Assembly (NCBI GenBank): GCA_016235155.1
Contig: JACRLW010000029.1
Location: 20,693 to 84,692 of the forward strand
DNA from: Planctomycetota bacterium
Lineage (GTDB): Bacteria > Planctomycetota > UBA1135 > UBA2386
Length of the DNA stretch: 64,000 nt
Direction: 5' to 3'
Positions within the stretch are counted from its first letter, which is position 1. Each line of letters starts with the position of its first letter. The notes under the pieces were generated by a model. It did no database searches, was not told where the DNA came from, and saw nothing but the letters and a program-made list of their open reading frames with translations. Shown one piece after another: positions 52,749 to 61,784 of this stretch. Made by a program: the position numbers and the translations under genes.

Positions 52749-53990
52749 ATGCACCGAATCCCACTCGGCGTCCCGGCCGCGATCGCGCTCTCGATCGCAC
52801 TCTCGGTCGCGACGTGCGGCGCAACCGCACAAGACCTCGTCCGCTTCGTCGACGCGCTCCCGGCCCAGGAGAAGTTCGATCGACCGATCTTCCTGACCCA
52901 CCATCCGAAGGACGACGGCTGGTACTGGGTCCTCGAACAGACCGGGAAGCTGCTGCGCGTGCCGCGCGACGGCAAGCAGGCGGAGCGGCGCGTCGTCCTC
53001 GACCTCTCCGACGTCGCGTTTCACCCCGGCAACGGCGGGCACAACGAGGAAGGCCTGCTCGGCTTCTGCTTCGACCCGGAGTTCGGCGATGCGAACTCGT
53101 TCGTCTACGTCTACTGGTCGCGCCGGATCTCGGGCGCGGGCCCGTCGCTGAAGCGCGAGAGCGTGATCTCCCGCTTCGCGACCAAGCGCGACGGCGACTC
53201 GATCGAAGCCGACCGCGACAGCGAATTGGTCGTGATGCGCGTCGCGCAACCGTGGGGCAACCACAACGGCGGCACGATCCTGTTCGGGCCCGACGGGATG
53301 CTCTACGTGGCGCTCGGCGACGGCGGCGCCGCGAACGACCTCGGCGGCAACGGCCAGAACCTCGGTTCCCTGCTGGCGAAGATCCTGCGCATCTACGTGC
53401 GCGGCGCGACCGCGGAGAAGCCCTACGCGGTCCCGCCCGACAACCCCTTCGCCGGCAAGGACGGCGTGCGCGGCGAGACCTGGTGCTGGGGTCTGCGCAA
53501 TCCCTGGCGCATCTCCTTCGACAGGGAGACCGGCGAGCTGTGGTGCGGCGACGTCGGCCAGAACCTCTGGGAGGAGGTCGATCGCCTCGTGAAGGGCGGC
53601 AACTACGGCTGGCCCCTCATGGAAGGCACGCATCCCTTCCCGCCGAACGCGGAACGCGACCAGGAGGAGAACGCGAAGCTGATCCCGCCTGTCGCCGAGT
53701 ATCCGCGCGCGGACGGCATCTCGATCACCGGCGGCTACGTCTACCGCGGCACGGCCCTGCCGCAGCTCGTCGGCCGCTTCGTCTACGGCGACTTCGCGCT
53801 CTGCAACGTGTGGGCGGTGAAGGAGGATCGCGAAGGCGGCAAGCACGACGTGCTGCGCATCGGCAAGGCGCCGTCGACGCTGGCATCGTTCGGCGAACTG
53901 CCTGACGGCGAACTCGTCGCCTGCTGCTTCGACGGACGCATCTACGAGCTGTTGCCGCCGGCTGCGCCGGGCGGCGAGACGCCGCGCTGA
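52749..53990 (+). CDS. PQQ-dependent sugar dehydrogenase-like (GSDH) six-bladed propeller protein
   Basis: A 413-residue secreted protein (signal MHRIPLGVPAAIALSIALSV). It has the soluble aldose dehydrogenase/HIPL pattern: 'RPIFLTHHPKDDGWYWVLEQTGKLLRV' in segments, 'EEGLLGFCFDPEFGDANSFVYVYW', 'WGNHNGGTILFGPDGMLYVALGDGG', 'LLAKILRIYVRG', 'CWGLRNPWRISFDRETGELWCGDVGQNLWEEVD' and 'GNYGWPLMEG'. The conserved His in 'NHNGG' and the Arg-Asn-Pro-Trp loop correspond to PQQ and substrate contacts. Oxidation of a sugar in the periplasm is likely, but many members lack a known substrate. Confidence 0.88.
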   Translation: MHRIPLGVPAAIALSIALSVATCGATAQDLVRFVDALPAQEKFDRPIFLTHHPKDDGWYWVLEQTGKLLRVPRDGKQAERRVVLDLSDVAFHPGNGGHNEEGLLGFCFDPEFGDANSFVYVYWSRRISGAGPSLKRESVISRFATKRDGDSIEADRDSELVVMRVAQPWGNHNGGTILFGPDGMLYVALGDGGAANDLGGNGQNLGSLLAKILRIYVRGATAEKPYAVPPDNPFAGKDGVRGETWCWGLRNPWRISFDRETGELWCGDVGQNLWEEVDRLVKGGNYGWPLMEGTHPFPPNAERDQEENAKLIPPVAEYPRADGISITGGYVYRGTALPQLVGRFVYGDFALCNVWAVKEDREGGKHDVLRIGKAPSTLASFGELPDGELVACCFDGRIYELLPPAAPGGETPR

Positions 53991-54018
53991 ACCGCGCCAA
54001 CCGCTCCGGCCCGCAGGT

Positions 54019-55500
54019 TCAGTCGACGCGCCGGAACAGCATGATCGGCCGTGTCTTCAGGCCGATCGGCGGCATGAACGTGTCCGACTCCGACTCCGGG
54101 ACGAGGCGGCCCTCGAAGCGGTAACCGGGCACGATCAGCTCGCCCATGCTCTCGAGGTTCTCGTCGAGGACGACGAGGTCCGCGCGCCGCGCCCGCGCCG
54201 AGTTCCAGAACTCGCGCATCACGCGCTCGGTGAGTTCCTGGTCGTCGCTGCCGCGGATGTCGATCAGTGCCATCGCGTGCACGCCGCCGCGCTTGCCCGC
54301 CATGCGCGGCAGATAGCCGTGGAAGGGCACGAGCACGTCGCCGTCGGCGTCGCGGAGGAGCTGCACGAGTCGCTCGCCGGCTGCGCGGTCGGCGTCGCTC
54401 GGGAGGTACTCCGCCACGTCGAGCAGGCCGGGATCGCGCGGCTGGTCCGAGTTGCCGAACTTGAGGGCGAAGAACGCGAGTTGCGCGACGAGCACGGCGG
54501 CGATCGCCGTGCGCCCGCCCTCGCGCCCACGCTGCCACGCCAGACCCGCGACGATCGCGAAGCCGAGCCAGGTCGGCATCAGCACGTTGACGGCGCCGCC
54601 GACGTGCATGCGCGACGCGAGGCCTGCAAGCAGCAGTCCGCCCCACCACGCGCCGTCGGCCAGAGCGCCGCGCGCGTCGCCGCGTCGCAGGCGCGACGCG
54701 AACAGCCAGATCGTCGCGATCAGCAGCGGCCACAACGACCGCGAGTCCGTGACCCAGAAGGCGACGAAGGGCGGGAAGACGTACTCGTGTCGCGCCGGCA
54801 GGGTCCAGGTGTAGTAGCTGAACCAGCCGTCGTGCAGGCGGTCCATCCCGCGCGTGGCCGCGAACCAGAGCGCCGCGAAGGCGACCGCGAAGACCAGCCC
54901 GCGTCGCGGGGCGCGGATCGCGGCGAACACGGCGAAGGGCGGCACGAGGAGCAGGGCCGTCTGCTTGGTGAGGTACGCGAGCACCATCAGGAGCGCGGCG
55001 ATCACCGCGGATCCCATGCCGCGGCGGGAGTCGAGGAGAGACAGCCCACCGAGCAGAAGGGCGAGGAACAGGCTGTCGACGCGCTCGGCGTCGTACCAGG
55101 TCTCGACGAGGAAGTAGCAGGCCGACCAGACGCCGCAGGCGACGAGTGCTGGGGTCCGCGTCCCGGTGCGGCGACGCACGAAGCGGTGGAGCAGGATCAG
55201 CGTCGCGATCGACGCGAGGATCGAGGTGAGCCGCAGCGGCAGGAAGCCTTCGCCCGTGACCAGGGACACGCCCGCCGCCGCGTACATGTAGAGCGGCGTG
55301 TAGAGGTAAGGGACGAAGTCCGCGCTCGGCGCGACGTAGATCCGTTCGCCGTCGAGGATCCGCGCGACGTGATCCGCGAACGCGCCGCCCATCCACTCGA
55401 CCTCGAACGGGTAGTCCAGGCGCGCGAAGGGGACGACCAGCGCGAGCGCGATCCAGATCGCGGACAGTGCGACGGCCGCCGCGGTCAGCGCGCGCGTCAT
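54019..55500 (-). CDS. Integral membrane glycosyltransferase (GT39/ArnT-like)
   Basis: A 493-residue protein with about 11 hydrophobic helices. After the first helix (residues 7-26) comes 'LDYPFEVEWMGGAFADHVARI' with the acidic residues expected in the first external loop of GT-C enzymes, and 'WYDAERVDSLFLALLLGGLS' near 150 fits the second conserved acidic motif. The C-terminal 130 residues ('GLLDVAEYLPSDADRAAGERL') are soluble. GT-C enzymes move sugars from polyprenyl-phosphate donors to lipids or proteins on the outer face. The start overlaps the stop of the upstream glycosyltransferase gene by ATGA. Confidence 0.75.
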   Translation of the reverse strand: MTRALTAAAVALSAIWIALALVVPFARLDYPFEVEWMGGAFADHVARILDGERIYVAPSADFVPYLYTPLYMYAAAGVSLVTGEGFLPLRLTSILASIATLILLHRFVRRRTGTRTPALVACGVWSACYFLVETWYDAERVDSLFLALLLGGLSLLDSRRGMGSAVIAALLMVLAYLTKQTALLLVPPFAVFAAIRAPRRGLVFAVAFAALWFAATRGMDRLHDGWFSYYTWTLPARHEYVFPPFVAFWVTDSRSLWPLLIATIWLFASRLRRGDARGALADGAWWGGLLLAGLASRMHVGGAVNVLMPTWLGFAIVAGLAWQRGREGGRTAIAAVLVAQLAFFALKFGNSDQPRDPGLLDVAEYLPSDADRAAGERLVQLLRDADGDVLVPFHGYLPRMAGKRGGVHAMALIDIRGSDDQELTERVMREFWNSARARRADLVVLDENLESMGELIVPGYRFEGRLVPESESDTFMPPIGLKTRPIMLFRRVD

Positions 55501-56750
55501 GGCGTTCGCGCGGCGCGGCGCGCGGCGACGGTCTCGAGGGTCGCGTCGAGTCGGGCGAGCATGTGTTCCCAACGGAAGTGCTTGCGCACGAAGCGCGCGG
55601 CGCGGGATCCGGTGGCGCGCGCGAGTGCGGGCTCGCGGAGGTAGCGCAGCACGGCGGCGGTGATCGCGTCGGCGTCGGGCGCGACGGTCAGCGCGTCCTG
55701 GTCGACGGCGCCGAGCCCCTGTGCCGCTTGCGGCGTCGCGACGACCGGCAGGCCCATGCTCATCGCTTCGAGCACCTTGTTCTGCAGTCCGCGCGCGAGG
55801 CGCAGCGGCGCGATCGCGACACCCGCGCGATCGAACCAGGGCGGCGTCGCCTCGACCCATCCGGTGACGGTGATCCCGTCCTTGCCGTCGAGTGCCAGGA
55901 TGCGCGGCGCGGGGCGGTTGCCGACGACGAGCAGGCGCGCGTCGGCGAACACGGCGCGGATGCGCGGCCAGCACGCGGCGGCGAACCAGGCCACGCCGTC
56001 GACGTTCGGCCCGTAGTCCATCACGCCGGTGAAGATCACCGAGTGCGGCTCACGCGCGGTGCCGTTGCTGGAGCTGCCGCTGCCGGAGGCGACGCTGCGC
56101 GACGTGAAGTGCTCGACGTCGACGCCGTTGGGTACGACCTGGGGCACGACGTCCTCGATCGAACGGACGAAGAGGTCGCGCTCGACGTCGGACACGACCA
56201 GCGAGGCGTCGAAGGCCCGCGCGACGCGACGCTCGAACTCGAGCAGGCGCGTCGCCTCGCGGCCGTAGATCCAGCGGCCGAGTCGTCCGGTCTGTTCCGC
56301 GTACTGCCGCCACTTGTCGGAGTCGAGTTCCGCGAAGTGCATGACCCGCGCGACGCCCGGGTGGGGCAGCCCGTACTGACCCATCGACGACGAGTAGCAG
56401 AAGATCAGGTCGGGCGGGTCGTCGCGCATCCAGCGGGTGACCGCGTGCGCGATCTCCGCGCTGCGGAAGTACGGCAGCGTGAGCGCTTCACCGCGGAGCA
56501 GGCCGCGCAGACTGGCGAGCCGGCGCAGCCTGGGTCGGATCCGCGGCGCGACGACCTGCTCGACCATGCCGCGCAATTCGACGACGGCCCGTTCGTCGCG
56601 CTCGTCCTCGAGGAAGCAACCGACGCGGACCCGACACCCCGCGCCGCGGAAGTGCTTGAGGATGTGGTAGGTCGAGATGCGGTCGCCCCGATCCGGCGGG
56701 TGGGGGATCCGCTGGCTCAGGAAGACGACATCGCGGAACGGAAAGGGCAT
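55497..56750 (-). CDS. GT4-type glycosyltransferase of the exosortase/PEP-CTERM-associated (TIGR03087-like) kind
   Basis: A 417-residue GT-B glycosyltransferase. The N-terminal 'VVFLSQRIPHPPDRGDRISTYHIL' is the mark of the TIGR03087/Stp1 subgroup found with exosortase and exopolysaccharide loci. The middle has 'VVSDVERDLFV', 'VVPNGVDVEHF' (donor-site start) and 'HSVIFTGVMDYGPNVDGVAWF', and the C-terminal domain has 'VTGWVEATPPWFDRAGVAIAPLRLARGLQNKVLEAMSMGLPVVATP' in segments, with the Glu of the EAMSMGLPVV loop. It and the membrane glycosyltransferase probably build a cell-envelope glycan. No exosortase gene lies in this window. Confidence 0.85.
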   Translation of the reverse strand: MPFPFRDVVFLSQRIPHPPDRGDRISTYHILKHFRGAGCRVRVGCFLEDERDERAVVELRGMVEQVVAPRIRPRLRRLASLRGLLRGEALTLPYFRSAEIAHAVTRWMRDDPPDLIFCYSSSMGQYGLPHPGVARVMHFAELDSDKWRQYAEQTGRLGRWIYGREATRLLEFERRVARAFDASLVVSDVERDLFVRSIEDVVPQVVPNGVDVEHFTSRSVASGSGSSSNGTAREPHSVIFTGVMDYGPNVDGVAWFAAACWPRIRAVFADARLLVVGNRPAPRILALDGKDGITVTGWVEATPPWFDRAGVAIAPLRLARGLQNKVLEAMSMGLPVVATPQAAQGLGAVDQDALTVAPDADAITAAVLRYLREPALARATGSRAARFVRKHFRWEHMLARLDATLETVAARRAARTP

Positions 56751-56864
56751 GAGGACGGAGGGCGGTGGATCGGCGGACCCGACCAGGACGCTGCGGCGCG
56801 CAGTCTCAAGTCTGGCCGCCGCGCCGTCGATAGCTCCCGTCACAAGGCGCAGAGGACCGGATCG

Positions 56865-57740
56865 ATGAGCGAAGCAGTCGCGAATTCCACCAGCATCCTC
56901 AAGTTGGTCAACAAGACCATGGAGCTCCCGACGATGCCGGAGGTCCTGGTCAAGCTCAACGAGGTGATCGCGTCCGAGGATTCGTCCTCCGACGACGTCG
57001 CGAACGTCATCGCCACCGACCCGTCGGTCTCGACGAACGTCCTGCGGATCGTCAACTCGGCGTACTACGGCCTCCAGGTCCGGGTCTCTTCGATCGCGCT
57101 GGCGGTGTCGATCATGGGCTTCGGCATGACCAAGAAGGTCGCGCTGAAGGCCGCGGTCTTCAGCGTGTTCGGCCGGCATCGCGCCGAGGTCGAACACTTC
57201 TCGCCCATGGAGTTCTGGCGGCACTCGGTGATGACCGCCGTCGCCGCACGCGTGCTCGGGACGAAGTGCGCCCGCTTCGGGTCGGCCTACGCCGAGGACC
57301 TCTACATCTGCGGCCTGCTCCACGACATCGGCAAGATCATCCTGCTCGAGAAGGCGACGCAGGGCTACACGCAGTCGCTCGCGGTCGCGGCGCAGACGGC
57401 GCGCCAGGAGATCGAGGTCGAGAACGAGATGTTCGGCTTCAACCACGCCGACGTCGGCAGCGTGCTCGGCGTGAAGTGGTTCCTCCCCGAGGACCTCACG
57501 ATCGCGATCCGCTACCACCACGCGCCGGACAAGGACCCGTTCCACCGCTCGCTGTCCTCGCTGATCCACCTCGCGGACCACGTCGCGTGGAGCGCGGGCA
57601 TGCCGTCGACGCACGGGACGCTCGCACCGAGCTTCCAGCACGAGGTCTACGACCAGATCGGCCTCGACGCGAAGCAGGTCGAGGAACTGCTGCCTCGCAT
57701 CCGCGACGAGTTCGAGGCGACGAGCCTGCCCTGGGAGTGA
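56865..57740 (+). CDS. HDOD-domain signalling protein
   Basis: A 291-residue protein made of one HDOD domain. N-terminal 'LPTMPEVLVKLNEVIASEDS' (about 21-40), 'VIATDPSVSTNVLRIVNSAYYGL' (about 48-70), 'MTKKVALKAAVFSVF' and the HD-related 'YICGLLHDIGKIILLEK' (about 147-163) followed by 'GFNHADVGSVLGVKWFLPEDL' (about 190-210). HDOD proteins are catalytically inactive or uncertain HD relatives that relay signals, for example in c-di-GMP or chemotaxis pathways. No second domain is present. The gene is divergent from the glycosyltransferase gene, with 114 nt between. Confidence 0.9.
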   Translation: MSEAVANSTSILKLVNKTMELPTMPEVLVKLNEVIASEDSSSDDVANVIATDPSVSTNVLRIVNSAYYGLQVRVSSIALAVSIMGFGMTKKVALKAAVFSVFGRHRAEVEHFSPMEFWRHSVMTAVAARVLGTKCARFGSAYAEDLYICGLLHDIGKIILLEKATQGYTQSLAVAAQTARQEIEVENEMFGFNHADVGSVLGVKWFLPEDLTIAIRYHHAPDKDPFHRSLSSLIHLADHVAWSAGMPSTHGTLAPSFQHEVYDQIGLDAKQVEELLPRIRDEFEATSLPWE

Positions 57741-57954
57741 TGCGGCGCGCAGGGCCAGCGAGGGTTCCGCCACGGCGGAACGCCTCTCGATGCTCCGATC
57801 GCGAAGGTGGCCCGGCGCAGGACCCGTTCCTATAGTCGCGCGATCCGTGTCGCGGGCTGCCGTGGCACGGAACCCCTCCCGCGGCGACCGGCGACACCCC
57901 TCCTTCGCGCCGGTCCGGCCCACCCTCGCACCGTCCGAGTCCCTCCTGCCATCC

Positions 57955-59061
57955 ATGGAGATCCACGACCTCCCCGTCGCCGGCTACGAGCGCGTCGTTC
58001 GCGCGCGGGACCCCGAATCCGGTCTGCACGCCCTCGTCGCGATCCACGACACGACCTTGGGCCCGTCGCTCGGCGGGATGCGCATGTGGCCGTACGCCTC
58101 CGAGAGCGAGGCGATGACGGACGTGCTGCGCCTCGCGCGCGGGATGACCTTCAAGTCGGCGGTCGCACACACCGGACTGGGCGGCGGGAAGTCGGTCGTC
58201 ATCGGCGATCCGAAGGCGGTGAAGTCCGAGAAGCTGTTCCTGGCGATGGGTCGCGTCGTCGACAGCCTCGGCGGTCGTTACATCACGGCCGAGGACGTGA
58301 ACATCGGCATCGACGACCTCGAGATCGTGCGGCGGTCGACGCGCTGGGTCTCCGGTCTCGCGCGTGAGGACGGCGGCTCGGGCAATCCGTCGCCGTACAC
58401 GGCGTACGGCGTCTATCTCGGCATCCGCGCCGCGTGCGGCCGGCAGTTCGACAACGACGAACTCCGCAGCCGGCACGTCGCGGTCCAAGGCGTCGGGGCG
58501 GTCGGGTCCGCGCTCGTCGAGCGCCTGGTGAAGGCCGGTGCGCGCGTGACCGTCGCCGACGCGCGCGAGGATCGCGTGCGAGCTCTGGCGGAGAAGCTCG
58601 GCGTCGCGACGGCGCGCGTGGACGAGATCGTCGCGGTCCCGTGCGACGTGTTCGCGCCCTGCGCGCTCGGCGCCGTGATCGACGATCGCACGATCGGCAC
58701 CCTGCGCTGCAAGGTCATCGCAGGAGCGGCGAACAACGTGCTGCACGAACCCAGGCACGGCCGCCAGCTCTTCGAGCGCGGCGTGCTCTACGCGCCCGAC
58801 TACGTGATCAACGCCGGCGGGATCATCAACGTGTCGGCCGAGTTCGCCGCGGGCGGCTACGTGGAAGCGGAGGCGCTGCGTCGCATCGAGCGGATCCCCG
58901 AAGCGCTGCGGCAGGTCTGGTCGATCTCCAACGACGAGAAGATCCCGGCGAGCGACGCCGCGGATCGTCTGGCGATGAACATCGTCGCCGAAGCGAAGGC
59001 GCGGCCGGCGGCGACGAAGGCGGCGACCGCCTCACCCCGCCCGGGTCACTTCGCCGGGTAG
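57955..59061 (+). CDS. Leucine dehydrogenase-type Glu/Leu/Phe/Val dehydrogenase
   Basis: A 368-residue NAD-dependent amino-acid dehydrogenase. The substrate domain has 'LHALVAIHDTTLGPSLGGMR' (24-43), 'MTFKSAV' and the catalytic Lys79 in 'HTGLGGGKSVV', plus 'YITAEDVNI'. The nucleotide domain has 'VAVQGVGAVGSALVERLVKAGARVTVAD' in segments. 'NVLHEPRHG' and 'YVINAGGIINVS' close the active site. The overall length and short form match leucine/valine dehydrogenase rather than hexameric glutamate dehydrogenase. It deaminates branched-chain amino acids to keto acids. A TATAGT sequence at 57831-57836 could be its -10 element with a leader of about 115 nt. Confidence 0.9.
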   Translation: MEIHDLPVAGYERVVRARDPESGLHALVAIHDTTLGPSLGGMRMWPYASESEAMTDVLRLARGMTFKSAVAHTGLGGGKSVVIGDPKAVKSEKLFLAMGRVVDSLGGRYITAEDVNIGIDDLEIVRRSTRWVSGLAREDGGSGNPSPYTAYGVYLGIRAACGRQFDNDELRSRHVAVQGVGAVGSALVERLVKAGARVTVADAREDRVRALAEKLGVATARVDEIVAVPCDVFAPCALGAVIDDRTIGTLRCKVIAGAANNVLHEPRHGRQLFERGVLYAPDYVINAGGIINVSAEFAAGGYVEAEALRRIERIPEALRQVWSISNDEKIPASDAADRLAMNIVAEAKARPAATKAATASPRPGHFAG

Positions 59062-59495
59062 CAGATCACCGGCACGGTCGCGTGGCGGACGACCGCCTCC
59101 GCGACGCTCCCGAGCACGAGGCGCCGCAGGCCCGTGCGACCGTGCGTCGAGATCGCGATGAACGACGCCCCGCGCTCGGCCGCGAGTTCGACGATCGTCC
59201 TCGCGACGTCGACGCCCGGCACGCACGCGACTTGCACGTGGACCGAGGTGCCGAGCTTCTGCACCTCCTGCGCCATCGAGAGCTTGGCCGACTTGACGAG
59301 GACCGACATGTCGAGCGGCAGCTGCACGGGCGCCAGCGGCGCGGCGTTCGCGGAGATCGGCAGCGACTCGACGACGTGGACGAGGAGGATCTGCGCGCCG
59401 AGCTTCTTCGCCATGGCGACGACCTGCCCGTAGGCGCGGCCCGCCTCGCTGGAGAAGTCCGTCGCCAGGACGATGAGTTGCGGTGCGGTGGTCAT
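59046..59495 (-). CDS. Universal stress protein (UspA family)
   Basis: A 149-residue single-domain Usp. It starts 'LIVLATDFSSEAGRAYGQVVAMA' and ends 'FIAISTHGRTGLRRLVLGSVAEAVVRHATVPVICYP' (given in part), which holds the ATP-binding signature G-x2-G-x9-G-S. It is a cytoplasmic stress protein of uncertain molecular role. ATG 59495 gives the usual family length; the frame is open further upstream only as a shadow of the aminopeptidase gene. It overlaps the convergent dehydrogenase gene by 16 nt. Confidence 0.92.
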   Translation of the reverse strand: MTTAPQLIVLATDFSSEAGRAYGQVVAMAKKLGAQILLVHVVESLPISANAAPLAPVQLPLDMSVLVKSAKLSMAQEVQKLGTSVHVQVACVPGVDVARTIVELAAERGASFIAISTHGRTGLRRLVLGSVAEAVVRHATVPVICYPAK

Positions 59496-59565
59496 GGCGT
59501 CCGTGGTGCTGGAACCCGCGACGCGCGCCGGAATTCTCGACCCCCTGTCCCGGCGTGAGGGCCGC

Positions 59566-60468
59566 TCACGAACAGACCGTGAGGACCTCGGCGCCGGACT
59601 CGCTGATGTGGATGGTGTGCTCGGTCTGCGCCACTCGGACGCCGCGCTTCTCGCAGAGCGGCGGATAGCGGTGCAGCAGCTTCGCGGACTCGAGTTCGAG
59701 CAAGGCCGCGTCGACGCGCTTCGGTTCGCGGAGGACGCGCAGGAGCGTGCGGCGGGCGAAGGGCAGACCGTCGGTGGTCTCGAGCGCCGCGAGCAACGTC
59801 GCGTCGAGACGGTCCTTGGGCTTGGGCTTGCGCACGAGTCCGAAGACCTCGGCCTTGCCCTCTTCCTGGATGAAGCCCCGGCCGTCGCAGGCGAACGGCT
59901 CGCACGCGATCGTCTGGTGCGGCCGCAGCCGCGGCGCCTTCGGGTCGGGGAAGTTGGGGATCGTCGGGCTGCAGTGCACGGTGAAGCGCGCGACGCCGTG
60001 CCCCGTGAGGTTGTAGATCGGCGTGAAGCCGTAGGCCTTGATCGTCGACTCGATGCGCTGGCCGATCTCCGTGATCGGCGCACCCGGGCCCATCGCGCCG
60101 ATCGCCGCGGTGAGCGCCGCCTCCGACGCGGCGACGAGCGCCGACGACGGTCCGCTCTTGAGGTCGACGGTGATCGCGTTGTCGGTCACGTAGCCGTCGA
60201 CGTGCGTGCCGAGGTCGAGCTTGACGATGTCCCCCGGTTCGACGCAGGTCGCGTCGTCGGTGCTCGAGCAGTAGTGCGCCGCGATGTGGTTGCGCGAGAG
60301 CTGGACCGGGAACGCCGGACGGCCGCCCAGGTCGAAGATCATCTGCTCGAGCTGTTCGGCGATCGCGCGGAGGCTCGCGCCGGCCTTGATGAGGGTCCGG
60401 CCGTGCTCACGGACGGCGGCAGAGATGCGGCCGGACTGCCGCAGTTTGTCGAGGTCGGGAGGCTTCAT
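59566..60468 (-). CDS. map: Methionine aminopeptidase, type II (archaeal/eukaryotic-like)
   Basis: A 300-residue metallopeptidase that removes the initiator methionine. Metal ligands can be placed as Asp85 ('KLDLGTHVDG'), Asp96 ('VTDNAITV'), His157 ('NLTGHGVARF'), Glu190 ('ACEPFA') and Glu283 ('TEHTIHI'). The insert of about 60 residues between His157 and the last glutamate, with a winged-helix-like 'LPFARRTLLRVLREPKRVDAALLEL', marks the type II (MetAP2) form, typical of archaea and eukaryotes and less common in bacteria. The start follows a TAGCGG hexamer by 12 nt. Confidence 0.92.
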   Translation of the reverse strand: MKPPDLDKLRQSGRISAAVREHGRTLIKAGASLRAIAEQLEQMIFDLGGRPAFPVQLSRNHIAAHYCSSTDDATCVEPGDIVKLDLGTHVDGYVTDNAITVDLKSGPSSALVAASEAALTAAIGAMGPGAPITEIGQRIESTIKAYGFTPIYNLTGHGVARFTVHCSPTIPNFPDPKAPRLRPHQTIACEPFACDGRGFIQEEGKAEVFGLVRKPKPKDRLDATLLAALETTDGLPFARRTLLRVLREPKRVDAALLELESAKLLHRYPPLCEKRGVRVAQTEHTIHISESGAEVLTVCS

Positions 60469-60526
60469 GCGCGCGCGGGTCCGCTACCTCGTTCATGTCC
60501 GCCGCTTCCGCAAGGGCACGTGGGCG

Positions 60527-61714
60527 TCACCGCACCACGCCGAGCGCACGCCCGACCTTCGTGAAGGCGGCGACCGCAAAGTCGAGATCCGCCGTCTCGT
60601 GAGCCGCGCTGATCTGCACGCGGATGCGCGCGAGTCCCTTCGGCACGACGGGGAACGAGAAGCCGATCACGTAGACGCCCTCGTCGAGCATCCGCTTCGC
60701 CATCTCGCTCGCGAGCCGAGCGTCGCCGAGCATGATCGGCACGATCGGGTGCTCACCGGGTTTGAGCTGGAAGCCGGCCTTGGTCATCGCCGCCCGGAAG
60801 TGCTTCGCGTTGCGTTCGAGCTTGTCGCGCAGCGTGGTGGTCGCCGTGAGCCGGTCGAGGCAGGCGATCACCGCACCGACCACCGGCGGCGGCATGGTGT
60901 TGCTGAACAGGTAGGTGCGCGACCGGTTGCGCAGCAGGTCGACGATCTCCTGGTGCGCGACGGTCGCGCCGCCGCAGGCGCCGCCGAGCGCCTTGCCGAA
61001 GGTGGTCGTGACCACGTCGACGCGGTCCTGCACGCCGAAGTGCTCGATGGTCCCGCGCCCGGTCGGCCCGAAGAACCCGGTCGCGTGACTGTCGTCGACC
61101 ATGACGAGTGCTTGGTGGCGCTCGGCGAGATCACAGATCCGATCGAGCGGCGCGATGGAGCCGTCCATGCTGAACACGCCGTCGGTCGCGATGATCCGCG
61201 AGCGCGCGCCGGCCGCCTCCTTCAGGCAGCGCTCGAGATCCTGCATGTCGCCGTTCTTGTAGCGGAGGCGCTGCGCCTTGCTCAGGCGGATGCCGTCGAT
61301 GATCGACGCATGGTTGAGTTCGTCCGAGATGATCGCGTCCTCCGCGCCGGTCAACGTCTCGAACAGTCCGCCGTTCGCGTCCCAGCAGGAGATGTAGAGG
61401 ATCGCGTCGTCCTTGCCGAGGAAGCGCGCGATCTTGCGCTCCAGCTCCTTGTGGATGTCCTGCGTGCCGCAGATGAATCGCACGCTCGACATGCCGAGGC
61501 CGTGCGTGTCGATCGCGTGCTTCGCGGCCGCCATCAGCGCCGGATCGCTGGAGAGGCCGAGGTAGTTGTTCGCGCAGAGGCAGAGGACCTCCCGGTCGCC
61601 GACGCGGACCTTCCGGCCCTGCGGACTCAGGATGACGCGCTCCTCCTTGTAGAGACCGGCGGTCTTGATCTCGTCGAGTTCGGCGCGGACGCGCTCGCGG
61701 AAGCCTTCGTACAT
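60527..61714 (-). CDS. kbl: Glycine C-acetyltransferase (2-amino-3-ketobutyrate CoA ligase)
   Basis: A 395-residue PLP enzyme of the alpha-oxoamine synthase group. Visible: '[21 protein letters not shown]' in segments, '[21 protein letters not shown]', '[18 protein letters not shown]' and the PLP lysine Lys241 in '[13 protein letters not shown]'. 'SVRFICGTQ' is the Kbl-specific form of this motif, which separates it from BioF and HemA. It makes glycine and acetyl-CoA from 2-amino-3-ketobutyrate in threonine breakdown. Its usual partner, threonine dehydrogenase, is not in the window. Confidence 0.93.
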   Translation of the reverse strand: MYEGFRERVRAELDEIKTAGLYKEERVILSPQGRKVRVGDREVLCLCANNYLGLSSDPALMAAAKHAIDTHGLGMSSVRFICGTQDIHKELERKIARFLGKDDAILYISCWDANGGLFETLTGAEDAIISDELNHASIIDGIRLSKAQRLRYKNGDMQDLERCLKEAAGARSRIIATDGVFSMDGSIAPLDRICDLAERHQALVMVDDSHATGFFGPTGRGTIEHFGVQDRVDVVTTTFGKALGGACGGATVAHQEIVDLLRNRSRTYLFSNTMPPPVVGAVIACLDRLTATTTLRDKLERNAKHFRAAMTKAGFQLKPGEHPIVPIMLGDARLASEMAKRMLDEGVYVIGFSFPVVPKGLARIRVQISAAHETADLDFAVAAFTKVGRALGVVR

Positions 61715-61784
61715 GCGGGTGGACCGACTTGCGGGGCGCGCATTCTGGGCACCGTCCGACGGCGGTTCCAGGCCGGCGTCGCGA